Numbered from the stretch's first letter, positions 17,034 through 26,307 are shown. The stretch is 64,000 nt of DNA from Candidatus Woesearchaeota archaeon (GCA_018303405.1 JAGVYD010000013.1:1-64000), one strand, 5' to 3'. Program-made: numbers and translations. Notes: generated by a model from the letters alone, not told the origin.

Positions 17034-18191
17034 TTATTTCTGAGGCTTATTGAATACAGGCAATAACTGCAATTCTTGGGTTTCGCTTGTATATGCCTGC
17101 TTTGCAGGCTGGCCAACATCGCCGTACATTATTTTGCTGGCTTTCTGGCTCGTTCTTGATCGAATGCTGTTTATGATATTTCTTGTATCAAGCTGGGTGG
17201 AATGAACCTGCCTCATGTAGCTGTCTGCAAAAATTGGAATTCTTTCTTGCTGAGCAATCCTTGCCATGCTTTTGGTCAACGCACTGTTGGCAACCATAAA
17301 CTCATTCACTAGAAACGCAACAGAGTCGTAGCTTTCCATTGCACTTGATAATCCATCAAATGCCTTTTTGCTGGCAGTTAGATTAGTATCAATTTTTGCA
17401 GTCATTTCCAATTGGGAGGAAGTTTCTCCTATCGCAGAAGAATAAGTATCTATCCTTTCTGCAAGTTCTTCTCTGTAGTGTGCCAATAGATTCTTACCCA
17501 TCTCACAATTATCCATAGTTCCTTCATATGCTGTTAATTGCCGTTTCACCTTTAAGACTTCATCAGCCAGGTCACTGAATTCATGCTTCAGGGCCACACC
17601 CGCCTTTGATATTTTTTCCCGTTGGGGTAGACTATCATATCTAGATTTTAGTTCCATGCCCACTTGTGCATAGCTATCAAGGGCATCTTTCAGCTGTTCA
17701 ACATTATCAGCTGCCTGGCTCTGCATACTGTCAAGGTCTTTGATGTGCTCGCCGGCAGAGCTATAATCTCCCTGCCACTTTGTAACGTACTGCTCAAGCC
17801 TACCCACTTCATCAGTTGCCTTTGTAATCATTCTTGGCAAAGCTGATCCGGCTTTTTCATTCATTTTCCTGCTTGCCCATTTTCCTATAAGTGGAAGAGC
17901 GGACAGAAAACCATAGCCCCTATCACCAGTAACCATCCTGGAGCCGGCTGCATATTTACCAAAAGATTCCTCTGCTTTCCTGTTTTCATCGGCAAATCGT
18001 TCATACCTTGATGAAATTTCAACGCTATAGCTTTTGAATTTTTCTGCATGGTATGTGTCTCTGTTTAATGTCAACTCAACACTTTGAATTGGTTGTAATG
18101 CTTTGATTTTTTTCCTTGCCACAGCGAGCCTTTGCTCCAGGTTTGCATCCACTCCATCAATCTCAACTTTTTCCATTGTTTTTGCTTCCAT
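17034..18191 (-). CDS. Coiled-coil protein of unknown function
   Basis: 385 residues from the ATG at 18191, chosen because GGAGG lies nine bases upstream; a GTG at 18200 is too close to that site. Nearly all helical with long heptad-like regions (about 120-310) and one amphipathic hydrophobic segment, GFLSALPLIGKW, near residue 95. The overall pattern faintly recalls TelA-like proteins, but I see no defining motif, so I leave it unnamed. It follows the secreted protein at 18193 almost without a gap. Confidence 0.65.
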   Translation of the reverse strand: MEAKTMEKVEIDGVDANLEQRLAVARKKIKALQPIQSVELTLNRDTYHAEKFKSYSVEISSRYERFADENRKAEESFGKYAAGSRMVTGDRGYGFLSALPLIGKWASRKMNEKAGSALPRMITKATDEVGRLEQYVTKWQGDYSSAGEHIKDLDSMQSQAADNVEQLKDALDSYAQVGMELKSRYDSLPQREKISKAGVALKHEFSDLADEVLKVKRQLTAYEGTMDNCEMGKNLLAHYREELAERIDTYSSAIGETSSQLEMTAKIDTNLTASKKAFDGLSSAMESYDSVAFLVNEFMVANSALTKSMARIAQQERIPIFADSYMRQVHSTQLDTRNIINSIRSRTSQKASKIMYGDVGQPAKQAYTSETQELQLLPVFNKPQK

Positions 18192-18192
18192 C

Positions 18193-19041
18193 TTATTCAC
18201 CCCTCCACCATTTTCTTATCTGTTTCAGGCCTTCGGAGCCTGTTTCCATGATTATTTTCACAAGGCTGGCCTCATCCTGCCTTGGATTTTTTTCAGCGGA
18301 GAAGAAATTTGTGTCATAATATTTCCATTTGCCGTCGGAGAATACATACTCAACTGCGGTGTTCATGACTTTCCTGTCGCGGACATTCTTGAATTTGTCA
18401 AGCGCTCTGTACTCGACTTCCACAGTTGCCCTATTCCCGATGACATTAACGGATTTTCTTTGATAGAGAAACGTGTCACCCGGCAGCTTTTTTTCATGCT
18501 CAGCCCTGACTTTGTCCCACTCGCGGATAACATTGTCATACAAATGCAGTATCCTGAACCCTTCGTCTTGGGAATATTTTTGCCCATTTATCTCAGTCCA
18601 TCTGCTTCCTTTGGAGGCAAGGCTGTCAATATCGTTGCCCTTTATGGAAAATTCATATTGCTCCACAAACTCAAGGCCGTCAAGGTCATAGGAATAATGC
18701 ACATCTGCTGTCGCAGAATTACCATGCACGGATGTGACATCAGCTGACACGCCCTGCTTCAGCCCTAAATATGACGCTAGCCCCTTGCTCACCGAATCAG
18801 GAATGTCATAGGACATCCTGTTCTGGATCTGGTCTTCCAGCCGCATTTCATGGTATTTTCTTTCAACATAATTTGCGCCAGATTTTGCAGCATTCTGCAT
18901 CACATTCCATGATTTTTTCCCAAGGCTTTCGAGCAGGCCAGGCGCATGCTCTTTCACCTTCTCCTGAGAATAGCCTATCTGGGAATGGCCTATGGCAGAT
19001 GCGAACAGCACCAATCCAAGCAAAGCCTCTTTTGATTTCAT
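18193..19041 (-). CDS. Secreted protein, unknown
   Basis: 282 residues. An N-terminal signal sequence (MKSKEALLGLVLFASAIGHS) is followed by a soluble, Tyr- and charge-rich domain with no cysteines. The last 150 residues alternate short beta strands such as YVFSDGKWKYYD, a style seen in NTF2-like secreted domains; that is only a suggestion. It is the first gene of the minus-strand run ending at tpiA, so this run exports at least one product and contains one multi-span membrane protein. Confidence 0.6.
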   Translation of the reverse strand: MKSKEALLGLVLFASAIGHSQIGYSQEKVKEHAPGLLESLGKKSWNVMQNAAKSGANYVERKYHEMRLEDQIQNRMSYDIPDSVSKGLASYLGLKQGVSADVTSVHGNSATADVHYSYDLDGLEFVEQYEFSIKGNDIDSLASKGSRWTEINGQKYSQDEGFRILHLYDNVIREWDKVRAEHEKKLPGDTFLYQRKSVNVIGNRATVEVEYRALDKFKNVRDRKVMNTAVEYVFSDGKWKYYDTNFFSAEKNPRQDEASLVKIIMETGSEGLKQIRKWWRGE

Positions 19042-19226
19042 AAGAACTATGTTGCAGGGAGATTTAATGTGATTTACTGTGCAAAAATCGGAAAGATTTA
19101 GTTAATAACGAAAAAACCAATTAACATAGCAGAAATATTGCGGAATAATTAGCAATAATCGGAAATCTTCCGTTTATTTCAGAATAAAACAATCAATTTT
19201 GGGCATAGGTTAAATTTATTTTACAT

Positions 19227-19239
19227 ATAGCTTTATAAA
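19227..19239 (+). promoter_or_regulatory. Promoter of the glycosyltransferase/radical SAM operon
   Basis: ATAGCTTTATAA with its TATA core ends about 22 bases before the ATG at 19261, implying an almost leaderless message. The same 12 bases occur on the minus strand before the PurA paralogue (26387-26398). The rest of 19042-19226 is AT-rich with no gene. Confidence 0.6.
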
Positions 19240-19260
19240 TAAGTACACTTACTACTATTA

Positions 19261-20283
19261 ATGAGTAATAAAAAAACTGGACTAAGCATAGTAGTCCCAA
19301 CATTTAATCGGCCCGATAGCTTGGATAACCTGTTGCATTATTTATCTAACCAAAATGACCTTGGTTCTGAATTCGAAATCATTGTCGTGGATGATGGCTC
19401 GGAATCTGATTACCACGGAGTCATTTCTAAACATCAAAACCTCCCACTGGCATTTTACAAAAAGGAGCATAAGGGGCCAGGGGCTGCCAGAAATTTGGGG
19501 GTAGAATTATCCAGTTTCAGTGCCGTCTTATTTATCGATGATGATGTGATTCCAACAAATGGCCTTGTAGGGCAGCACATGAGGTCGCATCAGAGAAATC
19601 AGCCAGCGTATTCGATTTTGGGGGCCACTTATTTTCCGACTTCTGGGGGTGAAGTTATGGACAGACACGAATATCCAAATGGTGTCACTTTTCGCCTATC
19701 CGAGCAGTCCCCTCATTTCAAGGATCAGCAAGTGTTGGATTATACTTGGTTTATTACCTGCAATGTCTCTGTGGACAGGGAACGATTCCTCTCGGTCGGT
19801 GGATTTGACGAGAATTTTATTTTTCCAAATTATGAGGACATTGAGTTAGGATACAAACTTGAGGCCAGCGGGGTGCAATTGATATTCAGCAAGGAAGCTA
19901 GGGCATACCATCTCAATGTTCACTCCTTTGCAGAACGCAGTAGATGGGCGTATCAGAATGGATATTCCAAGGGCATAATGATTGGCCTTCATCCGGAACT
20001 GACAGATGAACTGATTCAATGCAGGAGATACGGTGTCGGCGAAAAAAATCTATTGGAGATGAGGACTGATCTGGTAAATGAAGAAGAAGTCATGGCAAAA
20101 GGCCTGGAACTTGAAAAAGCGCTCAGAGCGAATTCAAACCCACAGTTGATGCAGCAATTTGAACAGTTATGCAACGCATTTTATGCGCACCTTGAAGCAA
20201 GAGGGCTGCAAGACAGGCTAGGTGGTATGTATCGAGCACCGGGAATTTCGAAACCTACTGGTTTCCAAATACAACATAAATGA
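19261..20283 (+). CDS. Family 2 glycosyltransferase
   Basis: 340 residues. GT-A fold: SIVVPTFNRP at residues 8-17, VVDDGS (about 42-47), the metal-binding FIDDDV (about 98-103) and GGFDENFIFPNYEDIELGYKL (about 180-200) with the ED catalytic-base region. The 70-residue tail is helical and not part of the catalytic domain. No membrane helix, so it acts on a cytosolic acceptor. It leads a compact operon with two kinases and two radical SAM proteins; its donor and acceptor cannot be read from sequence. Confidence 0.9.
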   Translation: MSNKKTGLSIVVPTFNRPDSLDNLLHYLSNQNDLGSEFEIIVVDDGSESDYHGVISKHQNLPLAFYKKEHKGPGAARNLGVELSSFSAVLFIDDDVIPTNGLVGQHMRSHQRNQPAYSILGATYFPTSGGEVMDRHEYPNGVTFRLSEQSPHFKDQQVLDYTWFITCNVSVDRERFLSVGGFDENFIFPNYEDIELGYKLEASGVQLIFSKEARAYHLNVHSFAERSRWAYQNGYSKGIMIGLHPELTDELIQCRRYGVGEKNLLEMRTDLVNEEEVMAKGLELEKALRANSNPQLMQQFEQLCNAFYAHLEARGLQDRLGGMYRAPGISKPTGFQIQHK

Positions 20284-21151
20284 AATTGCAACTATCCAAA
20301 AAGTTGGCGGCAATACAAATCAGAATTATTTAGTGGCAGGTCCATCACAAAGGTATATATTGCGTGTTTCTAATCCTGCCAAGACTGAACAGGAGCTTGC
20401 ATTTGAAACTTCTGTGCTTGACCAATTGGCCAACGAGTTATTTGTGCACTTTGTGGCAAAACCAGTGCCGGATGTCCGCGGGAGCAAATATTCCTTAGCA
20501 CAAAATGGCGCATTAGTGACATTGTTCCAATTTGTCGAAGATGAATCAAATGGCTTTGCCTGGAACCCATCCCATCCCGATAAGGAATTTCTCGAAGATT
20601 TGGCAAGGAAAACTGCTATTTTGCACAGGAGCCTTGCTTTATGTCGGCCTGAAGGTCAAAAGGCATCTTTGGCAGAAAAATTCAGACGATACAAAGGCGG
20701 CCCTTATTTTGTCGATATTTTGGATGGCGAGAATCTGGTCCACACAGACCTGAGAATCAAAAACTTGGTCTTTCGATCCAATAAAGTCAAAACTATTCTT
20801 GACTTTGACGATATGACGCACGGCAATCAGCTATATGATCTTGCCAAAATTATAAAGGAAAATTTTGCGCTCAGGCAGGATTCGGGTGGGAGCCCCTTGC
20901 CACACTTTAATCTGGATGCAGCATCAGCATTTCTAAAAACATACCAGGAACTGAACGGCAGGGTGGATACAGAAAAAATCTATGAGCTGATGAAAGCCTG
21001 CATTGTTCATGTGCTTAATTTTTTGGAAGGGGACAATCCCCTTCCGCATGAGCAAAGGGAGTTTATACAAAAGCTGAACATCCTGCAAATGGATTATTTG
21101 GGCCAGGCCAAAATAAAAAATGATATTATGGGTGTTTTCCGTGAACAGTGA
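20222..21151 (+). CDS. APH-fold small-molecule kinase (first of two)
   Basis: 309 residues starting at a GTG, with a 62-base overlap into the glycosyltransferase gene. Features of the aminoglycoside/homoserine/choline kinase fold: a Gly-rich loop GGNTNQNY (about 29-36), catalytic HTDLRIKN (HxDxxxxN, about 175-182) and metal-binding ILDFDD (about 193-198). The family phosphorylates a hydroxyl on sugars, amino acids or alcohols; the substrate here is unknown. Tight overlap on both sides indicates translational coupling within the operon. Confidence 0.85.
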   Translation: MVCIEHREFRNLLVSKYNINEIATIQKVGGNTNQNYLVAGPSQRYILRVSNPAKTEQELAFETSVLDQLANELFVHFVAKPVPDVRGSKYSLAQNGALVTLFQFVEDESNGFAWNPSHPDKEFLEDLARKTAILHRSLALCRPEGQKASLAEKFRRYKGGPYFVDILDGENLVHTDLRIKNLVFRSNKVKTILDFDDMTHGNQLYDLAKIIKENFALRQDSGGSPLPHFNLDAASAFLKTYQELNGRVDTEKIYELMKACIVHVLNFLEGDNPLPHEQREFIQKLNILQMDYLGQAKIKNDIMGVFREQ

Positions 21152-22145
21152 AACTATTGAGGCCTGTTACGGATTGGATGTTGTTAATTCCCGGGATTTA
21201 AGTACTGGGCACACTAACCAGACGCGATTACTTACCACTGGAGACGGAAAAAAATTCATAATGAGGATTTACAATAAGAGGCAGCCCGTGGATATCATAT
21301 CGAGGGAACATGGCCTACTTAAACATTTTTCATCCAATTTTGCATACAATGTCCCCCATTTGCTGCCTAATCGGCAAGGAGGAACACTTTCCAAGTCAGG
21401 CGATTTGCAGTATGCAATCTATCCGTACATCCCATCTTCGCAAAGCCCATATGTCATACTGCAACCATCGAAAAAAATAATTCATGAAATCTCAAAATTA
21501 TCTGCCAGCTTCGCGGCCAGGGCCGCTGAGTATCCAATCCCTCATACCAATGAAATTATTTTGGAGTTGCAGTCCTACAAAAATAGACTGATAGCATACC
21601 TTGCCGGCATGCGTCAGGAAAACCATAACACCCCTCTATTTAATGGGAATTTAGCAAATCGAAATGAATTTTTCATGAATAATATCGAAGATTTAGTAAG
21701 AATGTTTACAGGTTACACCCCGAGCTCTGTCGCACATACAGACCAGCGGAAGGACAATTTTATATTTTCACCAGGAGATGAAATAACTGGTTTGCTGGAT
21801 TTCGGAAATAGCATGCTTGCAAGCCCGTGGTACGATATAGCATTTACACTTAAAGAGCATACCCTGCCTCAGGAGATTAGCGCTGACTTCAACTATGCCC
21901 TGCTTCACGAGTTTCTCACTGCATTCCACCAAGCCTTTGAATCAAAGGGAGTGAATATCAAAACCGACCAGGAATTACTAGTGCCTTTTATGCGGCTTTC
22001 CGCATTGAGATGCTTATCCTGGCTCTTGCAGGACAGAACCCACACACCTGAATACAGAGAGCAGCTTCAGGATTGGATATATAGGCAGGCGGAATTATTG
22101 GTGCACGAAAAAACAACCAGAGGGATTATTGGGAGGCTGAGATAA
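21120..22145 (+). CDS. APH-fold small-molecule kinase (second of two)
   Basis: 341 residues. It has the same signature set as its neighbour: Gly-rich GHTNQTRL (about 30-37), catalytic HTDQRKDN (about 202-209) and LLDFGNS (about 219-225). It overlaps the end of the first kinase by 32 bases; GTG codons at 21132 and 21141 are alternative starts. The two kinases are only distantly alike, so they probably act on different substrates or steps and are not a recent duplication. It overlaps the next gene by one base. Confidence 0.85.
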   Translation: MILWVFSVNSETIEACYGLDVVNSRDLSTGHTNQTRLLTTGDGKKFIMRIYNKRQPVDIISREHGLLKHFSSNFAYNVPHLLPNRQGGTLSKSGDLQYAIYPYIPSSQSPYVILQPSKKIIHEISKLSASFAARAAEYPIPHTNEIILELQSYKNRLIAYLAGMRQENHNTPLFNGNLANRNEFFMNNIEDLVRMFTGYTPSSVAHTDQRKDNFIFSPGDEITGLLDFGNSMLASPWYDIAFTLKEHTLPQEISADFNYALLHEFLTAFHQAFESKGVNIKTDQELLVPFMRLSALRCLSWLLQDRTHTPEYREQLQDWIYRQAELLVHEKTTRGIIGRLR

Positions 22146-23419
22146 TGATATCCCTTATAAACTCCCCAACAGGAAAGAGCACAATACGGCAATGCGCAGG
22201 GGGACTAGGGTTTGGAAGCAACGAGGAATCAATCTTCCCGCCGATAGATTTGATGTATTTTGCAAGTGAGATAAGGAAAGAGCAGGATGTGGCAATCCTG
22301 GATTGTGATGCGCAGAGTATTCCTAAAACAAGGGCACTGGAATTGATTGCTGAATCGGATGGAGCGATAATTAATGTATCCCTCCCAACAATACATGAAG
22401 ATATGGATTTTATCAGGGCAGCGTCTGATGTTACAAATGTGCTGCCACAGACATCAATCACCCACAAGCCAATTTTAGAACAAATTTTTGAGGATACAGG
22501 TGTTAATCGCATAATTGTTGGGAAGCCTATCACGGATATCAACAGAATTCTCCGTGGAGAAGACACCTCTGTGGCAAAATATGTCAATGGCAGGCTAAGA
22601 CTTGATAAGGTTGTCTATTTCCCTGCTTTCGACAAGTTGGCGTTGCCAGCCAGGGATTTAATTGACAGCACTCTTTATTTCTACAATTCCCTTGGAAAGC
22701 CTTCAACTGTCATCTACACCGGACTGGGTTGTCCGCACCCCTGCAGGTTTTATTGCCCTTATCCCTCAGGCGAAGGGACCATATGGATAAGCCGCAGTGC
22801 CCAGGGCATTTTCTCAGAAATCAATGATGCCATGAAAACCGGCAGCAACTCGTTCTACTTTAAGGATACTTTGTTTACCAGTGATCGCGCAAGAGTAATG
22901 GACTTGTCCAGGCTGCTTGTGGCAAATCAAGCCAAGATCAGATGGTGGTGCGAAACACGAGCAGACCAGCTGGATGAACAGCTCATGGAATCTATGAGGG
23001 AATCAGGTCTTGCAGGTTTGAACCTCGGGATTGAGTCAGGTGATGAGGTTGTCCGGCGCACCAAAACCAAGAATGGTCTAAGCGATAGCAAAATTGATGC
23101 TGTTATAAGGTCAGCAGATAAGCTGGGAATAAAGTACGCTTTCCTTGTGATGGTTGGGCATCCCGCTGAGACTCCAGAAACAACCCAGGCTACCTTGGAT
23201 ATTGTGAAAAGGTATCATCCATTTGAAGTTGGCATATGCTATGCGACACCCTACCCCGGTACCGGACTTTATACATTGGCCGAATCCAAGGGGTGGCTGG
23301 TGGATAGGGATCTGTCCCATTATGACGGTCGCACCCCTGTTATGCGAACGGATAACATGTCAATTGCAGACATGAAACTATTTTATAATCAATTAAATCA
23401 AATGAGGACTAGAAGATGA
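22145..23419 (+). CDS. B12-binding-type radical SAM protein with an unusual cluster motif
   Basis: 424 residues. The N-terminal 150 residues resemble the B12-binding-like domain that precedes many radical SAM enzymes. The radical SAM region follows, but the cluster cysteines are C196-PHP-C200-RFY-C204, spacing CX3CX3C instead of CX3CX2C. Later signatures (LNLGIESGDE, MVGHPAETPE) match the AdoMet-binding barrel of this class. It therefore looks like a real member with an altered cluster loop. Typical roles are methyl transfer, rearrangement or tailoring of natural products; the actual reaction is unknown. Confidence 0.82.
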   Translation: MISLINSPTGKSTIRQCAGGLGFGSNEESIFPPIDLMYFASEIRKEQDVAILDCDAQSIPKTRALELIAESDGAIINVSLPTIHEDMDFIRAASDVTNVLPQTSITHKPILEQIFEDTGVNRIIVGKPITDINRILRGEDTSVAKYVNGRLRLDKVVYFPAFDKLALPARDLIDSTLYFYNSLGKPSTVIYTGLGCPHPCRFYCPYPSGEGTIWISRSAQGIFSEINDAMKTGSNSFYFKDTLFTSDRARVMDLSRLLVANQAKIRWWCETRADQLDEQLMESMRESGLAGLNLGIESGDEVVRRTKTKNGLSDSKIDAVIRSADKLGIKYAFLVMVGHPAETPETTQATLDIVKRYHPFEVGICYATPYPGTGLYTLAESKGWLVDRDLSHYDGRTPVMRTDNMSIADMKLFYNQLNQMRTRR

Positions 23420-24312
23420 CAGAAAATGTAAAACCGGTACACATACTTGATTTGGAGCTTACAAATTATTGCAACGCTGACTGCGTTTTTTGCCCTAGGG
23501 ACAGCCTTGGAAGGCAGACCGGCTTAATGAGCCGCGAGACTTTGGATGCAATTATTGAGAATATTGACGGATTTGACTTCAGGTCCATAAACCTGTCCGG
23601 GTTTGGTGAGCCCTTGTTGAATAAGAAAATATGGGAGTTTGTGCGCCTGATTAAATCATCCAATGATTCGCCACTTGTGCTTGTCACGAATGGCGCATTG
23701 ATGCATGAGGATGCAGCCCGATTTATTTTGGATACTGGCATTGATGAGGTTAGAGTTAGCTACAATGGCAGCAGTGAGGAAATCTATAATGCCATGATGA
23801 AAAGGCTGGATTATCACGCCACAACTGCGAATGTGCTTGGTTTAATCCGGACAAAAGGAGCAAGGCAGAAGCCTGTTGTCTCTATCAACACAGTTGCAAC
23901 GGACTACAATACCAGAGACCTTAACAACCTTATCAATTTCTGGACTGAACACGGTGCTGACAAGATTGTGGTTCACCAATGTCACAATCGCGGTGGCTAT
24001 CTCCCGGACATGAACATTAGGGAGGACATAATTCGCGAAGTTGTACAAGGTGAACGGGCTGATATCAAACCTCAAATACAGCAGTTTCCAACCGAGATAA
24101 ACTGCAAGCTCTACAACGAACAGATCTTTGTAGCTTGGAATGGAAAAGTGCTTCTTTGCTGCAACGACCTAGAGGGGGGATATGTTTTAGCAGATATAAC
24201 ATCACAAAATATAAAAGAGATATTGCATATAAAGGGACAATATAAGGATCTGCCAGCAATGCCAGCCTTATGTCAGGATTGCCAATATCATCCAATACAG
24301 ACAAAGAGATGA
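23416..24312 (+). CDS. Radical SAM protein with SPASM-like C-terminus
   Basis: 298 residues. Canonical cluster motif C19-NAD-C23-VF-C26, then LSGFGEPLLN and VTNGAL, the usual AdoMet-contacting strands. The C-terminus has further cysteines (CKLYNEQ, CCNDLE, CQDCQY) arranged like a SPASM/twitch auxiliary-cluster domain. Such enzymes modify peptides, sugars or cyclitols, for instance by dehydrogenation. The start overlaps the previous stop by four bases, and the end overlaps the HAD gene (ATGA). Confidence 0.88.
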   Translation: MTENVKPVHILDLELTNYCNADCVFCPRDSLGRQTGLMSRETLDAIIENIDGFDFRSINLSGFGEPLLNKKIWEFVRLIKSSNDSPLVLVTNGALMHEDAARFILDTGIDEVRVSYNGSSEEIYNAMMKRLDYHATTANVLGLIRTKGARQKPVVSINTVATDYNTRDLNNLINFWTEHGADKIVVHQCHNRGGYLPDMNIREDIIREVVQGERADIKPQIQQFPTEINCKLYNEQIFVAWNGKVLLCCNDLEGGYVLADITSQNIKEILHIKGQYKDLPAMPALCQDCQYHPIQTKR

Positions 24313-24977
24313 AAATCATGAAAAAACTGGTTTTGTGGGATATTGACGGAACAATACTGACAGACGGAGGTGCCGGACATAGGGCATTTGAAAAGGCAAT
24401 AGGGTCTTTCCTTAATTTGGCCAAAATAAGGCATGTGCGCAAAGCCGGCAAGACAGACCCGGCAATTATCAGAGAAATGCTCATGGCTAATGGCTATGAC
24501 CATGGGCAAATTGATGTCACCTCCAAATTGCTGAATGAGTACGCAAAATATTTTGCAGAAGAATTTTCAAAGGCAAAGGATGCCAAGCTCATCTCAAATT
24601 CCTATGACGCTGTCACGGCACTGGCAGGAAATGGGGACTGTGTGCAGGGGCTGGTAACGGGAAATCTTAAGTCTATTGCGCTGGATAAAATGAGAAAATT
24701 TGGCTTAATTGCTTACCTCGCTGATGGTGGCTTTGGCTCTGATTCTGATGAGCGAAACGCTATTGCGGAAATAGCGGTAAAACGTTTTCGGAAGAAATAC
24801 CCTGACATTGCGGAGATTTTTCTGGTTGGAGATACTCAGAGCGATATCAGGGCAGGTAAGCATATTGGAGCAATAGTAATTGCTGTCGGAACCGCAGAAA
24901 AAAGGGCAGAATTTGAGGCGGCTGGTGCTGATTTTATAATGGGTAACTTAAAAGAAATATCACAAATCATCAAATAG
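24309..24977 (+). CDS. HAD-family phosphatase
   Basis: 222 residues from the ATG at 24309, which overlaps the preceding TGA by four bases. HAD motifs: I WDIDGTIL with the nucleophile Asp near residue 10, II LVTGN, III a Lys in the region of LDKMRKFG, IV GDTQSD. The helical cap after motif I is of the phosphoglycolate/beta-phosphoglucomutase type. It probably removes phosphate from an intermediate made by the kinases in this operon; that link is inferred. Last gene of the operon. Confidence 0.88.
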   Translation: MKIMKKLVLWDIDGTILTDGGAGHRAFEKAIGSFLNLAKIRHVRKAGKTDPAIIREMLMANGYDHGQIDVTSKLLNEYAKYFAEEFSKAKDAKLISNSYDAVTALAGNGDCVQGLVTGNLKSIALDKMRKFGLIAYLADGGFGSDSDERNAIAEIAVKRFRKKYPDIAEIFLVGDTQSDIRAGKHIGAIVIAVGTAEKRAEFEAAGADFIMGNLKEISQIIK

Positions 24978-25041
24978 AAGCAGTTTCTCCTTTTTTGAAA
25001 GCCTCTTTGTCACACGCCTTGTCATTTTTATTTCATGTATA

Positions 25042-26307
25042 TTATTTCATGTATATTGTTTCACCCCTGGATGGACCGGTGGTTATCATATGCACAGGCC
25101 GGTTTGTAGATGACTGAATGAAATCCACAAAATAACGGGCTTGTGACGGAAGCTTTGATGCATCGGTCATCCCTCTAGTCGATGATTTCCATCCTGGAAT
25201 ATGCTCATATACCGGGTTTGCCTTTTCCAGCAGAGCCCTATTTGGGGTGAACTCGTCCACTCTGTTGCCATCGATTTCGTAGGCAACGCACACCGGAATC
25301 TCATGGAATTGATCCAAAATGTCCAAATGAGTGAGCGCCAACTTGTTGAAGCCTGCAGCATCCACAGAGTATTTTAGTGCAAGCATATCCAATCCACCTA
25401 TTCTTCTGGGTCTCTTTGTTGTTGCCCCATACTCATTGGCAATTTGCTTGATATGTTCTGCAACATCCCCGAAAATCTCAGTGACAAATGGGCCGCTACC
25501 GACACATGTTTCATATGTCTTCACCACACCGACTATGTTTTCAAACTTGTCTGGTGGAATTCCCTCATAAATGCTAACTCCAGCAGGCACTGTGGTGGAT
25601 GAAGTTACATATGGGTATACACCTAAGTTGATATCTCTCATAGTGCCAAGCTGCCCCTCGAATAGCACATTTTTTCCGGCATTGATTGCATTCTTAAGCA
25701 AAGTTTTTGTATCCGTTACATGGGGAAGAAGCCTCTCCCTCCACTGTCTGGCGCTGTCAACAATATACCCCAAATCACCTTCCCAATTATACAACCCTGC
25801 AAGAATTTTCTTTTTGGTTGCAATCTGTTCAGATAGTTTCTCATAGAAACTACGTTCGTCCAGAAGGTCAAAAAATTTCAGCGCTTCACGCGTCATCACA
25901 TCTGCATAAGCAAACCCAACCCCTTTTTTTGTTGTGCCTATCCTATTTTCTTGCCTCTCTCTCATCTCATCGAGAACCTGATGAAACGGAAGCAAGACAT
26001 TTGCATCCCGTGAGATCAGCATATTTTCAGTGCTGAAGCCGGCATCGTTGAGCATTTGCATCTCCTTCAATATACTTTCAGGATTTACAACCATGCCTGA
26101 TCCAAGAATTGTTATTACTGATGCATGAAATATTCCTGAAGGGATAAGATGCACGATATACTCTTTATTGCCAAAGGTTACTGTATGCCCTGCATTGTCC
26201 CCTCCTTGATACCTGACATTATAATCAAAACGAGATGATAATTCATCTACTACTCTCCCCTTGCCCTCGTCCCCATACTGGGCGCCTGCAATTATTGTAA
26301 CTCCCAT
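25042..26307 (-). CDS. Divergent adenylosuccinate synthetase (second PurA)
   Basis: 421 residues. GDEGKGR at 12-18 keeps catalytic Asp13, and NAGHT keeps His41. Two conserved loops differ from the standard enzyme: GTTKKGVGFAYAD in place of [13 protein letters not shown], and TTKRPRRIGGLD in place of [12 protein letters not shown], while the arginines that bind aspartate remain. The fold and chemistry (GTP-driven amide-type ligation of aspartate) are probably kept, but the nucleotide or phosphate substrate may differ. It faces the GT/kinase/radical SAM operon and has the same 12-base promoter sequence, so it may serve that pathway. Confidence 0.85.
   Translation of the reverse strand: MGVTIIAGAQYGDEGKGRVVDELSSRFDYNVRYQGGDNAGHTVTFGNKEYIVHLIPSGIFHASVITILGSGMVVNPESILKEMQMLNDAGFSTENMLISRDANVLLPFHQVLDEMRERQENRIGTTKKGVGFAYADVMTREALKFFDLLDERSFYEKLSEQIATKKKILAGLYNWEGDLGYIVDSARQWRERLLPHVTDTKTLLKNAINAGKNVLFEGQLGTMRDINLGVYPYVTSSTTVPAGVSIYEGIPPDKFENIVGVVKTYETCVGSGPFVTEIFGDVAEHIKQIANEYGATTKRPRRIGGLDMLALKYSVDAAGFNKLALTHLDILDQFHEIPVCVAYEIDGNRVDEFTPNRALLEKANPVYEHIPGWKSSTRGMTDASKLPSQARYFVDFIQSSTNRPVHMITTGPSRGETIYMK

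Noticed and set aside
17034-18191. TelA-like (toxic anion resistance) protein
   Set aside because: Only the general coiled-coil look and a hydrophobic LPLIGKW segment agree; no family motif is present.
25042-26307. PurZ-type (2-aminoadenine genome) enzyme
   Set aside because: PurZ has lost the catalytic aspartate; here Asp13 is present. No phage genes lie nearby.
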